Below, in pieces: positions 9,554 through 19,099 of a DNA stretch of 64,000 nucleotides. Source of the DNA: Novipirellula herctigrandis (lineage in GTDB: Bacteria > Planctomycetota > Planctomycetia > Pirellulales > Pirellulaceae); NCBI GenBank assembly GCA_007859835.1, contig SJPJ01000001.1, forward strand, positions 4,755,078-4,819,077, written 5' to 3'. Numbering within the stretch: the stretch's first letter is position 1; each line of letters opens with the position of its first letter. Below the pieces are notes generated by a model, which had not been told where the DNA came from, made no database searches, and was given only the letters and a program-made list of their open reading frames with translations. Position numbers and translations under genes: made by a program.

Positions 9554-10672
9554 TTAGTAATCGACGGGTGAACCATCATGGTGAAACACCGCATCATGAC
9601 TGTCAGTTGTCGGCGTTTGGCTGCACAACCACGTGTTCCATCCCAAGTTGGTTTTGACTCGATCCGCAGCGGCGGCACTACCTAATTGACAAGGTGGTAT
9701 CTCATTGGCGATTAAGACGACTTGAACATCAAACGAAAACTCACACCCAACGTAACTGCGAATCAGTTGACATATCGGAATCAATGAATCGCCCGTTGGC
9801 ATCAATCGTTGAAATTCTTTATACCCCACCGGTCCAATCTGAATACGAAATTTCGATGTTGGATCCCATGTTTTTTCTCCAAGAACCGTGTCCGCACCTA
9901 GACAGCTATGTCCATCTAACACACCGATTCGCGATTGTTCCGACGGAGGCAACATGAGCCATTGCCCAAATAGCGACAACACTTCGGTATCAAGTCCAAG
10001 GAAGTCGGCAACCATTTGACCGAGTGATTCGGCGTTGGGGCGATCGTTGAAGATTCCTCCGTAGTACACACTCACGTCGTCGAGAATTTGCAACCGATCG
10101 CGAACGCGCCGCGTCCCTCGACCCACGATGGACAATAGTGATTCGCGTAGTAGGTCGACTGCGGGATCGCTTTGACGTAACGCCCGCTCCACTCCCGCCG
10201 GCACGTAATACTTTTCCCAGGCGCGATAAAACAAGGACAGTTGTCGATGTGAAAACAAATCCAAGAAATCACGCAGCGACGTGTCTCGATCCCGAGTACG
10301 GTCGATCACCAATTGAGTGTAATGGTTAGGCAGCGCACCGACCGGTCCGATCAATCCCCAAAACGCGACTTCGATCTCGATTGGGAGCGTATCAACGTCG
10401 TTCGCCAAGGAATCATCAGGCGACGGCTTTGGGGGAACCTTTACTGAGACGATCTCGGCCGCGGGAAACTCCAATGCTGCTTGTGATTGAAACCGAACAG
10501 CCTCTTCCGCGGCGTTCTTCATCGTTCCAATCTGACCTTGATTGGCGCCAAGCGAGCGCGCAGCACCCGATGCAAGCAGTAGTCGTACAGCTTGGTAGAA
10601 CGAGAATCGATGCGGCTCTTTGACGAGCCGATCGATTACAGAAGCGTTTTTCTTCCTGATCGAGCCGGCCAT
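9554..10672 (-). CDS. tssG: T6SS baseplate protein TssG (ImpH/VasB)
   Basis: The 372-residue product fits the usual TssG length of about 330-370. Family features are the N-terminal FSFYQAVRLL helix, EVAFWGLIGPVGALPNHYTQ (the conserved GLxGxxGxLPxxYT-type motif) and FRIQIGPVGYKEFQRLMP near the C-terminus. TssG joins TssF, TssE and TssK in the wedge of the cytoplasmic baseplate that seeds tube and sheath assembly. The gene overlaps the end of tssF by 37 bases, which implies translational coupling. Confidence 0.93.
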   Translation of the reverse strand: MAGSIRKKNASVIDRLVKEPHRFSFYQAVRLLLASGAARSLGANQGQIGTMKNAAEEAVRFQSQAALEFPAAEIVSVKVPPKPSPDDSLANDVDTLPIEIEVAFWGLIGPVGALPNHYTQLVIDRTRDRDTSLRDFLDLFSHRQLSLFYRAWEKYYVPAGVERALRQSDPAVDLLRESLLSIVGRGTRRVRDRLQILDDVSVYYGGIFNDRPNAESLGQMVADFLGLDTEVLSLFGQWLMLPPSEQSRIGVLDGHSCLGADTVLGEKTWDPTSKFRIQIGPVGYKEFQRLMPTGDSLIPICQLIRSYVGCEFSFDVQVVLIANEIPPCQLGSAAAADRVKTNLGWNTWLCSQTPTTDSHDAVFHHDGSPVDY

Positions 10673-12483
10673 TTCGCAATCGGTTCTTCGCGTAAGGTGC
10701 TTAACAGTTTGATACGTGTGAACGAATTGATCGTTGCGTACAGAGCGAGGAATTGTTCCAAAATTGATCCCAATAAGTATGCCCCGCCACTGCTGAGCTT
10801 GTCTTCATCGATCAGTACATCGATATCAAGACCGCGACAAAAGGTGGTTCCTCCGGTGCCTGCACCGGATTGACACCTCGCGACACCATGTTCGTAATGA
10901 ACCGATCGGATCGAATCAATTCGCTGCCGAATGTCGCTGCTTTGGACAAACTCATAGAGGCTCAATATTTCGCGAATCGCCGACGCGCCGTCGCGCCCGT
11001 CGAATAACGACACATGACCTAAAGCAAGATGACTGATTAAACGCCAATAGGTCCCCTTGCCAACCGGAGGCCGAATCGTCGGACGCGGCTGCGTCACACA
11101 TTGAGGCGCATCGATTGGACCGCCGCGGACCAATTGCAACCGCGGTCGCCCGCCTCCAAACTCCAATCGCTCAGGCAAATTCCGGCTGGTGCAAAGCAGT
11201 CGAATATCAAGCACCGTCCCAGCGGATTCTTGAGGTGAGAAATCGAGATCCACGAGCGACAAATAGACGTCGGTCGCGCGATCCACATCGCCACCACTCA
11301 TCTCGGCTTCGCGGCGATGCAAATGATAGAACCCTCGCCTCGTGTCACGCTCAGCCGCATGTCGAATGGAATAGAAAGGGTAATATGTCGTTTCACGATT
11401 GTTCGTGTCGATTCCCGTCACCGCTGAGATTGTGTGGACTTCAAACGCTCGCGGTTGGCGAGCATCAGGCACAATTCGATACTCCGATGCACCATGCGTC
11501 ACCCGAATCGGCTCAGCACGATGTTCAAACAAATTCACCACCGGTGTACATCCCAACCGAATCGTATCAGCCGCCACGAACGGTTCGATGTCTCCAACAT
11601 GCCGCCGTAATAAAATGAAGAGATGCAGGTCTTCACCAAAATCTGCCAATCGTTCTTTCTTTATACCTTGGACGTCAAAGAACATGAACTTCTCAGGAGC
11701 CGCAAAATACTCCGTTAATAGTCGGTAGCCACTAAAAGATCTTGCTTGTGTCGGAAGCAACCCCTCGTCTTGAGCGAACCCGACCTGACCAATGGCATCC
11801 GGTCCCAACCGAATCGGATGCGGATCCTCCGGTGATCGGGCCAACAACACTTCCACGCAACCACCGTGTATCAATTCGTAAAGATCCATCGATGCCCGCG
11901 ACAACCCCCGAATGAAAAATCGCAGCTCTGAAATATCCATGCTGCTAATCGGGACCGACGAACGAAAACTTTTCACCTGCAAATGCAGAACCGATTCACT
12001 CTTACTAAGCGAGTCGGTGGGAGGACAGGAAAACGGTTGTCCGCGGTAGGATGCCGCCGACAGCGAAATCGGAAAGAGCTTCACTGGATAGACGGTGCGA
12101 AATTGGCAGACTCCATCGGTAGTGGATTCTGTTTCAATGCTCTCACCCGCTGCAACATCGTAACCACCCACCAGATCCGCTTGACGTTTATCAAGTGAAA
12201 ACTCGATGATCGCAGTCGACGGCAGAGGTGCCAAATAATGCGGATAGAGAACACTGAGCAGCGCGTGGGTGATTTCCGGGAAATCGTCATCAATTTTGAG
12301 CCGGGTCCGTGCCGCGAGCAAAGCAAACGATTCGATAATTCGCGAAACATGTGGGTCTTCCGACAAATCATCGCCCAAACGCAAACGGCCAGCGATCTTG
12401 GGATGCTCAGTCGCAAATTGCGAACCGAAACGCCGGAGAAATTCGAGTTCCTGGTTGTAGTATGGAAGCAATCGGTCACTCAT
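10636..12483 (-). CDS. tssF: T6SS baseplate protein TssF (ImpG/VasA)
   Basis: The product is 615 residues, typical for TssF. The N-terminus YYNQELEFLRRFGSQFA and then FAEEHPKIAGRL-like text and SFALLAARTRLKIDDDFPE are diagnostic. VLYPHYLAPLPS and, near the C-terminus, RGLDIDVLIDE and GGAYLLGSILEQFLALYATINSF are also family-typical. TssF forms baseplate wedges with TssG, TssE and TssK. The start codon overlaps the tssE stop (ATGA), and the 3' end overlaps tssG. Confidence 0.95.
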   Translation of the reverse strand: MSDRLLPYYNQELEFLRRFGSQFATEHPKIAGRLRLGDDLSEDPHVSRIIESFALLAARTRLKIDDDFPEITHALLSVLYPHYLAPLPSTAIIEFSLDKRQADLVGGYDVAAGESIETESTTDGVCQFRTVYPVKLFPISLSAASYRGQPFSCPPTDSLSKSESVLHLQVKSFRSSVPISSMDISELRFFIRGLSRASMDLYELIHGGCVEVLLARSPEDPHPIRLGPDAIGQVGFAQDEGLLPTQARSFSGYRLLTEYFAAPEKFMFFDVQGIKKERLADFGEDLHLFILLRRHVGDIEPFVAADTIRLGCTPVVNLFEHRAEPIRVTHGASEYRIVPDARQPRAFEVHTISAVTGIDTNNRETTYYPFYSIRHAAERDTRRGFYHLHRREAEMSGGDVDRATDVYLSLVDLDFSPQESAGTVLDIRLLCTSRNLPERLEFGGGRPRLQLVRGGPIDAPQCVTQPRPTIRPPVGKGTYWRLISHLALGHVSLFDGRDGASAIREILSLYEFVQSSDIRQRIDSIRSVHYEHGVARCQSGAGTGGTTFCRGLDIDVLIDEDKLSSGGAYLLGSILEQFLALYATINSFTRIKLLSTLREEPIAKWPARSGRKTLL

Positions 12484-12974
12484 CGGCGCACTCCTTGTAC
12501 CGAAAAATCTCCCACGGTTGCGTCAAGCCAACTATCGTAGGCAACCGGTTCGGGTGCGGGATCGACTTTCAACATCGCATCGATCCGAAATCGCATGCTG
12601 CGGTCCGCTGGATCATCCTTGTCGGCCAACATAACTCGGATATTGACTAATCGCGGTTCAAAAACCTCTAACGCCCGTTGGATCATGACACGCAATATTT
12701 CTTGTTGTTCTCGAGAGCCTGTATTGATCCCAACGCAATCGGGAATCCCGTAGGCAACGAGCGATTTGCCGAGTTGATCGAGCCCATCGGGATAACCGGT
12801 CGCACGACAGCGAGTATTTAGCAGGTTTTGCAGATCACGACCAACGCTCGCTTTCATCTGCTGCAACACCTGCGTACGACTAGCGGGCAATTCCGACGTC
12901 CGATGGGGTTCCATATCAATCAGTCGATCGAGCACACTGGGGATCAACCGTGTGTCAGTGGGAATACGAGACAT
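12480..12974 (-). CDS. tssE: T6SS baseplate protein TssE (gp25-like)
   Basis: The 164-residue product has the T4 gp25-like fold signature: SVGRDLQNLLNTRC, GYPDGLDQLGKSLVAYGIPD, then RVMIQRALEVFEPRLVNIRV. The N-terminus (LIPSVLDRLID) is the usual TssE opening. GGAG lies ten bases before the ATG, inside the last codons of tagJ. The stop overlaps the tssF start (ATGA). TssE links the baseplate wedge to the first sheath ring. Confidence 0.93.
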   Translation of the reverse strand: MSRIPTDTRLIPSVLDRLIDMEPHRTSELPASRTQVLQQMKASVGRDLQNLLNTRCRATGYPDGLDQLGKSLVAYGIPDCVGINTGSREQQEILRVMIQRALEVFEPRLVNIRVMLADKDDPADRSMRFRIDAMLKVDPAPEPVAYDSWLDATVGDFSVQGVRR

Positions 12975-12981
12975 AGGCTGT

Positions 12982-13791
12982 CTACTCCACTGGCTCGATC
13001 GTGACCAAACTCATTAACGGCAAATCCTCTTCGCCGGCAAGCAAGGTCTTCTGACCTCGCCCTCGAACGATCGACTCACCCACATCGACCCAATCGGTGC
13101 TACGCCCCAATCGTAAACTGGCGTCTGCCACCGATTCGCTGTCCGATTCAAGGTAAATCGCTGGCAAATAGACCTCGCCATCTGGCCCCGATTCAATCGC
13201 CAATGACGCTTGCCGCCAAAGCAAATCGATCGATCGTTTTGGCGGGTGAACTTCGAGTGCAATGATTTGTTTCCAATCAATCCAAAAATACTTGCCCGTC
13301 GACGTGTGCACTTCCAAAACGGGAGCAAGCACGTCATCAAGATCGCGAAGTTCCGTAACGGTTTTGTCATTAACGTTCCATCCGCTGGGAAGCTCTGGTG
13401 CCGATTCCGCCGATACGTTGATCAATCTGGCCGCCTCGGTCATGTCGCCTTCGCGAATCGCCGTGATTGCGCGTACATGGTTTTGCAGTTGTTCCGAAGG
13501 TGCGCCGATAAATTCCGGCATCCGGCCCGAATAAAAACACTCGCGACGCGCCATCTCAGCGCGAACAAGTTGCCTAAACAGCGCCGCTGCCATCGCCGCT
13601 TGCGGGTCTTGCGTGGAAATCGTTTCCATTTGACGATCGGCACGCTCCAAGTCACCGGCAATGCAGGACAACTCGGCTAACTGAAAACGCAAATGACTGT
13701 CGGCCGGGTTTTTCTTCACCAACTCAATCGACTTTTTAACCGCTTCGTCAAGTTGCCCAGCTTGGTAGAGCTCACTCGGTGTCATGTTCAT
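12982..13791 (-). CDS. tagJ: T6SS accessory protein TagJ (ImpE family)
   Basis: The 269-residue product starts with a TPR-like helical region (ELYQAGQLDEAVKKSIELVKKNP, residues 6-70). The C-terminal half is typical of ImpE/TagJ, including TGKYFWIDWKQIIALEVHPPK and DLLWRQASLAIESGPDGEVYLP. In other systems TagJ binds the TssB N-terminus and modulates recycling by ClpV. It lies 7 bases upstream of tssE. TagJ is an accessory component found in a subset of T6SSs. Start at 13791 (MNM). An ATG two codons later is equally possible. Confidence 0.88.
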   Translation of the reverse strand: MNMTPSELYQAGQLDEAVKKSIELVKKNPADSHLRFQLAELSCIAGDLERADRQMETISTQDPQAAMAAALFRQLVRAEMARRECFYSGRMPEFIGAPSEQLQNHVRAITAIREGDMTEAARLINVSAESAPELPSGWNVNDKTVTELRDLDDVLAPVLEVHTSTGKYFWIDWKQIIALEVHPPKRSIDLLWRQASLAIESGPDGEVYLPAIYLESDSESVADASLRLGRSTDWVDVGESIVRGRGQKTLLAGEEDLPLMSLVTIEPVE

Positions 13792-13839
13792 TGTGATGCT
13801 TTCGTTGTGGTATCCGCAAAGCGGAGTCGTGGAGGAACT

Positions 13840-15447
13840 CTATTCACTTCCCAAAATTGTGGTTAAGCGTACACTGCCGACCATCTCATCAAGTTCATAG
13901 TGCGGTGCCAATCGCATAAGGCAGCGAAAGGATCCAGGTCGACCGGGATCGGGTTGCACCGAGATATCTGCTTCACGAAGCGGTTTGCTGCTCTTGACCG
14001 ACGCCGATGCTTCGCGATCGGTCGTAACGTAATCAACAATCCAATCGTGCAAAATTCGCTCCAACTCCTCTGCCGTGGTAAACGATCCAACTTTTGATCG
14101 GGCGATTATTTTCACGTAGTGTGCGAATTGGGAAACGGTCAACATGTAGGGCAACATCGCACTAATTTTCGCATTCGCCGTTGCATTCGCTTCATCGTAT
14201 GTCTTTGCACGCTGCAGCGATTGACCGCTCGCAAAGACTGCCATTGGCGTATCTTTGCAATCGCAAAGTGGCAGCAGTCCCAAATCGCTAAGTTGCCGCT
14301 CAAGCGAATCAGTCACAGCAATCTCTGTGACCGGACGGGGAATCACCCCAGGTGAGTCGGTGGGAAAACTCAATGATGGCAGATCACGAATCAACCCACC
14401 ACCGTCCTCGTTCTGACGCAGGCCACGGATGTCGGCTAGCCACCCGCTCGTTGCGAAAGAACGCATCGTCACTGCGGCGTATGCGTACCCCGGATTGCCC
14501 CACAAGTAGCCACTACCGTCGGGCTTACTAACATCCTCGGAAAAAATAAATCGGTCTATGCGGCTTCCATCATCGCCATAAGGGCCGCGCATTAAAATAC
14601 GAGGCAGCAAAACGCCGACAAACCGAGAGTCCTCTTGATCACGGAGGGAATTCCATTTGAGATAATCTGCTTGTGAGAGTCGCCTCCGATGGTCTCGCGT
14701 GATTTGTAATTCCGAGAATGACTCGAAATCCAACAAGTCGGGACTGGCCGCACATAAAAAGGGACAAAACGCACTCGCCGCCACACCTGCAATCGAACGC
14801 AGAATGGAAACATCGTCGTGTCGATATTTGGGGGTGACGCGATGATTGATCTCGTAATCGCCAATCAACAAACCGAACGGCTCGCCACCAGACATTCCGA
14901 ATTCTTCTTCGTACACCTTCTTGAATAGTTGACTTTGATCAAACTCAACCGAGCGTTCAAAGTCCTTTTCCAATTCAGCCCAACTGACCGACAGCATACG
15001 AATTTTGATTAGTGGATCACTTTCATCATCCGCTCGACGGACGAGAAAAGCTAAACCACGCCATGACGCTTCAAGTTTTTGAAACTTTGGCGCATGCAAA
15101 ATCGCGTTGACCTGTTCGTTTAACATCGCATCAATCGCAGCAATGTCAGCGGACAAACGGGTTGCGGTTGCTTCCGCACTATCGTACCGAGAATTCTCTC
15201 GCCAACTCTTTCCCAGCCATAATTCTAATGCCTCGCTAACTTGCTTAGCATTCAAAAATGCATCAAGAGCCCCCCTTGAATCGGCACGGGTTTTCGCTCT
15301 TGTCTCGGACGAAGTCGTCTCCGAATCTAATTGAGTAAGCACGATGTCCATCAATGAATCAGCGACCGCGTCAGGCGCGGCATGCGGTTCATGCGTGGGC
15401 ATCGCATTTGAACTAGGATCGGCATCGAGCACGGCACGAACCCTCAT
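13840..15447 (-). CDS. Second T6SS sheath large-subunit protein (TssC paralogue)
   Basis: This 535-residue EvpB/VipB-family protein is paralogous to the next gene upstream. Shared blocks include [61 protein letters not shown] and, near the C-terminus, AEELERILHDWIVDYVT. It has an N-terminal extension rich in Ala, Asp and His (residues 1-35). The ATG at 15447 lacks a clear ribosome site, and an in-frame ATG 14 codons on (MPTHEPH) is an alternative. Two tandem TssC genes occur in several T6SSs, and the second may be a minor sheath or baseplate-proximal form (inference). The gap to tssC is 77 bases. Confidence 0.88.
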   Translation of the reverse strand: MRVRAVLDADPSSNAMPTHEPHAAPDAVADSLMDIVLTQLDSETTSSETRAKTRADSRGALDAFLNAKQVSEALELWLGKSWRENSRYDSAEATATRLSADIAAIDAMLNEQVNAILHAPKFQKLEASWRGLAFLVRRADDESDPLIKIRMLSVSWAELEKDFERSVEFDQSQLFKKVYEEEFGMSGGEPFGLLIGDYEINHRVTPKYRHDDVSILRSIAGVAASAFCPFLCAASPDLLDFESFSELQITRDHRRRLSQADYLKWNSLRDQEDSRFVGVLLPRILMRGPYGDDGSRIDRFIFSEDVSKPDGSGYLWGNPGYAYAAVTMRSFATSGWLADIRGLRQNEDGGGLIRDLPSLSFPTDSPGVIPRPVTEIAVTDSLERQLSDLGLLPLCDCKDTPMAVFASGQSLQRAKTYDEANATANAKISAMLPYMLTVSQFAHYVKIIARSKVGSFTTAEELERILHDWIVDYVTTDREASASVKSSKPLREADISVQPDPGRPGSFRCLMRLAPHYELDEMVGSVRLTTILGSE

Positions 15448-15524
15448 TGTACAACGGCCCTGAAAGGCCGCTCATGAAAAAAACGACGGACACGGAGGCC
15501 CGTCGCATGAATGTTAGACTGAAA

Positions 15525-17030
15525 CTAACTGCCCATTTTCGGGATGCTGGCAACCATTCGCATGCTGGTTGTCAACTCTTCCATTTGCAACCACGGTCGC
15601 ATCCACGCAATTGCGTTATAAGAACCAGGCTGACCCGGGATCTCACGGACTTGAACCTTAGCTTCGGCCAACGGATAGCGCGCCCGGATTTCCGAGGACG
15701 GGTTCGGGTCGGTGGTCACATAATTGTGAATCCAACGATCCAACCATGCTTCGCAATCGGTCGCTTCCATAAACGAACCGATCTTGTCTCGCGCAATTAC
15801 TTTCAAGAAATGAGAGAATCGACTCGTCGCCATAATGTAGGGTAACCGAGCACTGATCGCAGCGTTCGCCGTCGCGGCAGCACGATCATATTTCTTTGGT
15901 TTTTGGCATGTTTGTGCACCGAAGAAGACAGAGTAATCGGTGTTCTTGAAATGGCACAACGGCAAGAACCCCAAATCACTGAGTTCCTTTTCCCTGCGAT
16001 CCGTGATTGCGATTTCGGTTGGACACTTCAAGTCCATATCACCATCATCGGATTTGAAGATGTAGGCTGGTAGATCTTCGACCTTGCCGCCATTTTCTAC
16101 TCCACGAATCGCAGTGCAAAAACCGCTCTTTGCAAACGCATCGGTCAGTTTCGTTCCCATCACATAGGCGGCGTTCATCCAGCAGAACTCGTCATGTTCA
16201 ACATGGATCGACTCACCTTTGCTGCCGACCTCGACTTCCTCGAAGTCGAACTCGTCAATCGTCTTTGTGTTCTGACCATAGGGCAACCTCGCCAAGGTTC
16301 GGGGCATCGTCAAAACACAGAAACGGCTATCTTCGCTCTCTCGGAAACTTTTCCATTTGGTGTATTCGACAGCATCGAAAATTCTCGACAGGTCGCGTGG
16401 CTTGGTCATTTCCGTCCAGTCGTCAAAGCCGAACAGTGCGGGGTCAGCGGCCGAGACGAAAGGGCAAAACGCGGCCGCAGCCACGCCACTGACCTTGGTC
16501 AGCAAGTCAATGTCTTCGGGATGATTACTGAATTGAAAATCACCGATCAGGGCACCGTAGGGAGCACCACCCGGCGTGCCAAATTCGTCCTCATAGAGTT
16601 TCTTGAACAATTGACTTTGGTCAAACTCAACCGCACGATCCATGTCCTTGAATAATGTCTTCTTGGAACAATTCAATGCGCGAATTTTTAGCGTCTCGCC
16701 CGTTTCGCTATTCATTACCAAGTGGTGAATGCCGCGCCATGTGCCTTCAAGTTGTTGAAACTTGGAATGATGCATAATCGTAGCGAGCTGCTTGCTCAAC
16801 TTCGCGTCGATACCGGCGATTGCGGCGTTAAGACTTCGCATCACGTCTTTGTCAAACGTGACCGTTCCTTTGAGTGCTTCGCTCGTTAGCGTCTTAAGAA
16901 GCTCTTCGGCTCGGGACCGCTCGGTCTGTTTGGTCGCCGAAATTGCGGTTTCCAGCAAGCTTTCGCCGACACCTTCGGTAACCTGTTGACTCTCTTGACT
17001 CGCTTCGGCTTTTGCTTTGCCAGGACTCAT
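15525..17030 (-). CDS. tssC: T6SS contractile sheath large subunit TssC (VipB)
   Basis: The 501-residue product has the length and sequence of canonical TssC. Markers are [67 protein letters not shown] and [17 protein letters not shown]. With TssB it forms the helical contractile sheath around the Hcp tube. It lies 115 bases after tssB in the operon. The N-terminus carries the helix [20 protein letters not shown] before the conserved core. Confidence 0.96.
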   Translation of the reverse strand: MSPGKAKAEASQESQQVTEGVGESLLETAISATKQTERSRAEELLKTLTSEALKGTVTFDKDVMRSLNAAIAGIDAKLSKQLATIMHHSKFQQLEGTWRGIHHLVMNSETGETLKIRALNCSKKTLFKDMDRAVEFDQSQLFKKLYEDEFGTPGGAPYGALIGDFQFSNHPEDIDLLTKVSGVAAAAFCPFVSAADPALFGFDDWTEMTKPRDLSRIFDAVEYTKWKSFRESEDSRFCVLTMPRTLARLPYGQNTKTIDEFDFEEVEVGSKGESIHVEHDEFCWMNAAYVMGTKLTDAFAKSGFCTAIRGVENGGKVEDLPAYIFKSDDGDMDLKCPTEIAITDRREKELSDLGFLPLCHFKNTDYSVFFGAQTCQKPKKYDRAAATANAAISARLPYIMATSRFSHFLKVIARDKIGSFMEATDCEAWLDRWIHNYVTTDPNPSSEIRARYPLAEAKVQVREIPGQPGSYNAIAWMRPWLQMEELTTSMRMVASIPKMGS

Positions 17031-17145
17031 AACGAAAACTCCAGTGCGATGGATTTCAGTATTTAGAAGACAACAACGCGTCTTAGTGAATAAGAACGGA
17101 CATCAATCAACATCCTATTCCAATGTGTTGCGTTAGGTGCGTTAC

Positions 17146-17655
17146 CTATGCGTCTTCGCTGACCCCGAGTTCGCTAGAAAGCTTCTTGAGTTGCTCCGTG
17201 TTGCTTAACACTTCTTCGAGCACGTTTTCGAGATCGTCGCTACGGTCGATTTTGGTTGCCAAATCACGGAGTTTGTCGCGAGTTTCCATCAATTTGCGCA
17301 GTGGCTCGACTTGTTCAACCACATTGGCTGGTTCGAAATCTTCGATCTTTTCAAACTCCAAATTGACCGACATTTCGCTACCATCGTCCGCAAGCGTGTT
17401 CTCGACACGCATGTTCAATCCTGGTGTCATGCGTTTGAGTACGTCATTGAAATTATCGCGATCGATTTGGATAAACTTACGCTTAGCCAATGGATCAAGT
17501 TTCTTCGTCGGGTCTCCAGAAAAGTCACCCATCACTCCCACAACAAACGGAAGTTCTTTTTCAACTTGGGCTCCTTCCGTTTCCACTTCATAGGTGATGT
17601 GAACGCGAGGCTTACGAACCCGACTGAGTTTCGTTTGTTGGCTTTCAGAAGCCAT
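17146..17655 (-). CDS. tssB: T6SS contractile sheath small subunit TssB (VipA)
   Basis: The product is 169 residues from the ATG at 17655, which has GGGAG eight bases upstream. An in-frame ATG 14 codons earlier lacks such a site. Features include [44 protein letters not shown] and the C-terminal [15 protein letters not shown] helix. TssB partners TssC in the sheath. The N-terminal motif [15 protein letters not shown] is typical of TssB proteins that can engage ClpV or TagJ. Confidence 0.96.
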   Translation of the reverse strand: MASESQQTKLSRVRKPRVHITYEVETEGAQVEKELPFVVGVMGDFSGDPTKKLDPLAKRKFIQIDRDNFNDVLKRMTPGLNMRVENTLADDGSEMSVNLEFEKIEDFEPANVVEQVEPLRKLMETRDKLRDLATKIDRSDDLENVLEEVLSNTEQLKKLSSELGVSEDA

Positions 17656-17764
17656 GATGGTTTCTCCCGAGCGGTAGTTGAAAGACGCTATCCCCACACA
17701 TCTTCGATTCTATTACGATGGCAGGTGTGATGCAACTATCCAATGGAGGGGTTTTCCGAAAGAC

Positions 17765-18910
17765 TTAGTCCTCTTCCGTCTCATGTTTGATATCGATGCC
17801 GGTGCGTTCGGCAAATCGAGTCAGAACTTCCTCATCGGTGATCATCTCTTGAAGCAGGTCAGGCAGTTCCATTCGGCCAATCCGAACCGCCTTCTGCAGC
17901 ATGTAGCCGACCGGTGAGTGCGGTTCCGTTTTGCGAAAAAACTCGCTCGCTTGAAGCAGCATCCGGAACGCGTCTTCACGATTGGCGACTTGCTTCTTAA
18001 CAGGATCCGCACCCGCCCCGCCAGTCGATGCACCTGATTGCACCAGCGATCCTGAATCATCTTCGGATTGCTCCGCGTCCGAGGATGCATCATCCGACAT
18101 GACATCCCGAGCAATCAGCCGAAATGTTTGCTGACATTGCGCCAATGCACTTGCAATTTGTGAACTCGGTGGTGCAACCGGAACCCCATCATGGCTTCCA
18201 CACTTTGCCTCAAGCAGTTGATTCATCTGCGAGAACGCTTCAATTGCTTCCTCGATATCCTCGGCATGTTGCCGAAGTCGCTCGGGATCAATTTTCCTCG
18301 CGGCTGCATAAAACTCGGCCTCCGAAGGCCGCGCATCGGAGTCATTGGTTGCTTGACGATAGGCAGCAAATGACAAATCGGAATGGTCCGCAACGGTCAG
18401 CAAGGGGATCGACTCGATTGGGATAATCAACGTCCCCTGACTGTTCTCACCGTTGAGGCTTGCCAATTGAGAAACGGTCCCCACATGGCCTTCCTCTTCA
18501 TCCGGTGGTGGACAAATATTATCCCAATATCGATCAACCAGTTCAGCAACAAGTCTGAACCCATCGCGAAGACCGGCGAAACCTGACAATCGTGTGTTCG
18601 CTTCGATCAACCACGACGCAACCCAGAGATCTTTGGAGTGTTCGGCTATGATTTCGGTACAGCAATCCAGTACGCTTCGCCATTCCGGTGCTTCGATTCG
18701 GCGATCCTCTTCGGGGATCAGCGACAAATCTTCTTCGCTATAGATTTCCAATTCTCGCTGGCGGCGTTCCCTCGAGACCGACTCGGTGCGACCGTCCTTG
18801 GCTCGCTGCAGCAAATCGCGATTGGTTTCCCGCAAATACGTTCCGGCAGGATGTTCCTCGGAGATCGGCGAAACAAGATGATCAAGATCCAGTGTTAGTT
18901 CGGATGCCAT
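17765..18910 (-). CDS. tssA: T6SS assembly protein TssA (ImpA)
   Basis: The product is 381 residues from the ATG MASELTLDLDHL. A start 17 codons upstream is possible but its added residues look non-coding-like. The ImpA N-terminal domain (residues 10-150) has PISEEHPAGTYLR, EAPEWRSVLD, AEHSKDLWVASWLIEA and LVAELVDRYWDNICPPPDEE. The C-terminal end (PHSPVGYMLQKAVRIGRM) matches the short TssA C-terminus. TssA primes tube and sheath polymerisation and caps the growing end. It is the first tss gene of the operon and follows a ~190-bp gap where a promoter is expected. Confidence 0.93.
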   Translation of the reverse strand: MASELTLDLDHLVSPISEEHPAGTYLRETNRDLLQRAKDGRTESVSRERRQRELEIYSEEDLSLIPEEDRRIEAPEWRSVLDCCTEIIAEHSKDLWVASWLIEANTRLSGFAGLRDGFRLVAELVDRYWDNICPPPDEEEGHVGTVSQLASLNGENSQGTLIIPIESIPLLTVADHSDLSFAAYRQATNDSDARPSEAEFYAAARKIDPERLRQHAEDIEEAIEAFSQMNQLLEAKCGSHDGVPVAPPSSQIASALAQCQQTFRLIARDVMSDDASSDAEQSEDDSGSLVQSGASTGGAGADPVKKQVANREDAFRMLLQASEFFRKTEPHSPVGYMLQKAVRIGRMELPDLLQEMITDEEVLTRFAERTGIDIKHETEED

Positions 18911-19099
18911 GCTATTGCTAAACCTTAGAGTAGCCTCATTGGGAGTACGATCACCTACCACAATAGTCGGTGTCTAAGAACAAGGTAGGATCGAAACACC
19001 TAATTTACCGGGCGTTTCCCACAATCCAACGCTTCCCCCTAGGGATCCTATAGCGATTAAGACGAAAATATCGATATCAACTGCTCACCAGAACACAAA
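18911..19099 (-). promoter_or_regulatory. Leader region of the tssA operon with an imperfect inverted repeat
   Basis: About 190 bases separate the TPR/methyltransferase stop from tssA. On the minus strand an imperfect inverted repeat, GATCCTACC ... GGTAGGTGATC, frames about 25 bases (roughly 18943-18988). The CTACC/GGTAG half-sites also appear as a tight palindrome upstream of tssK. No confident -35/-10 pair is visible. The regulatory role is inference. Confidence 0.3.
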
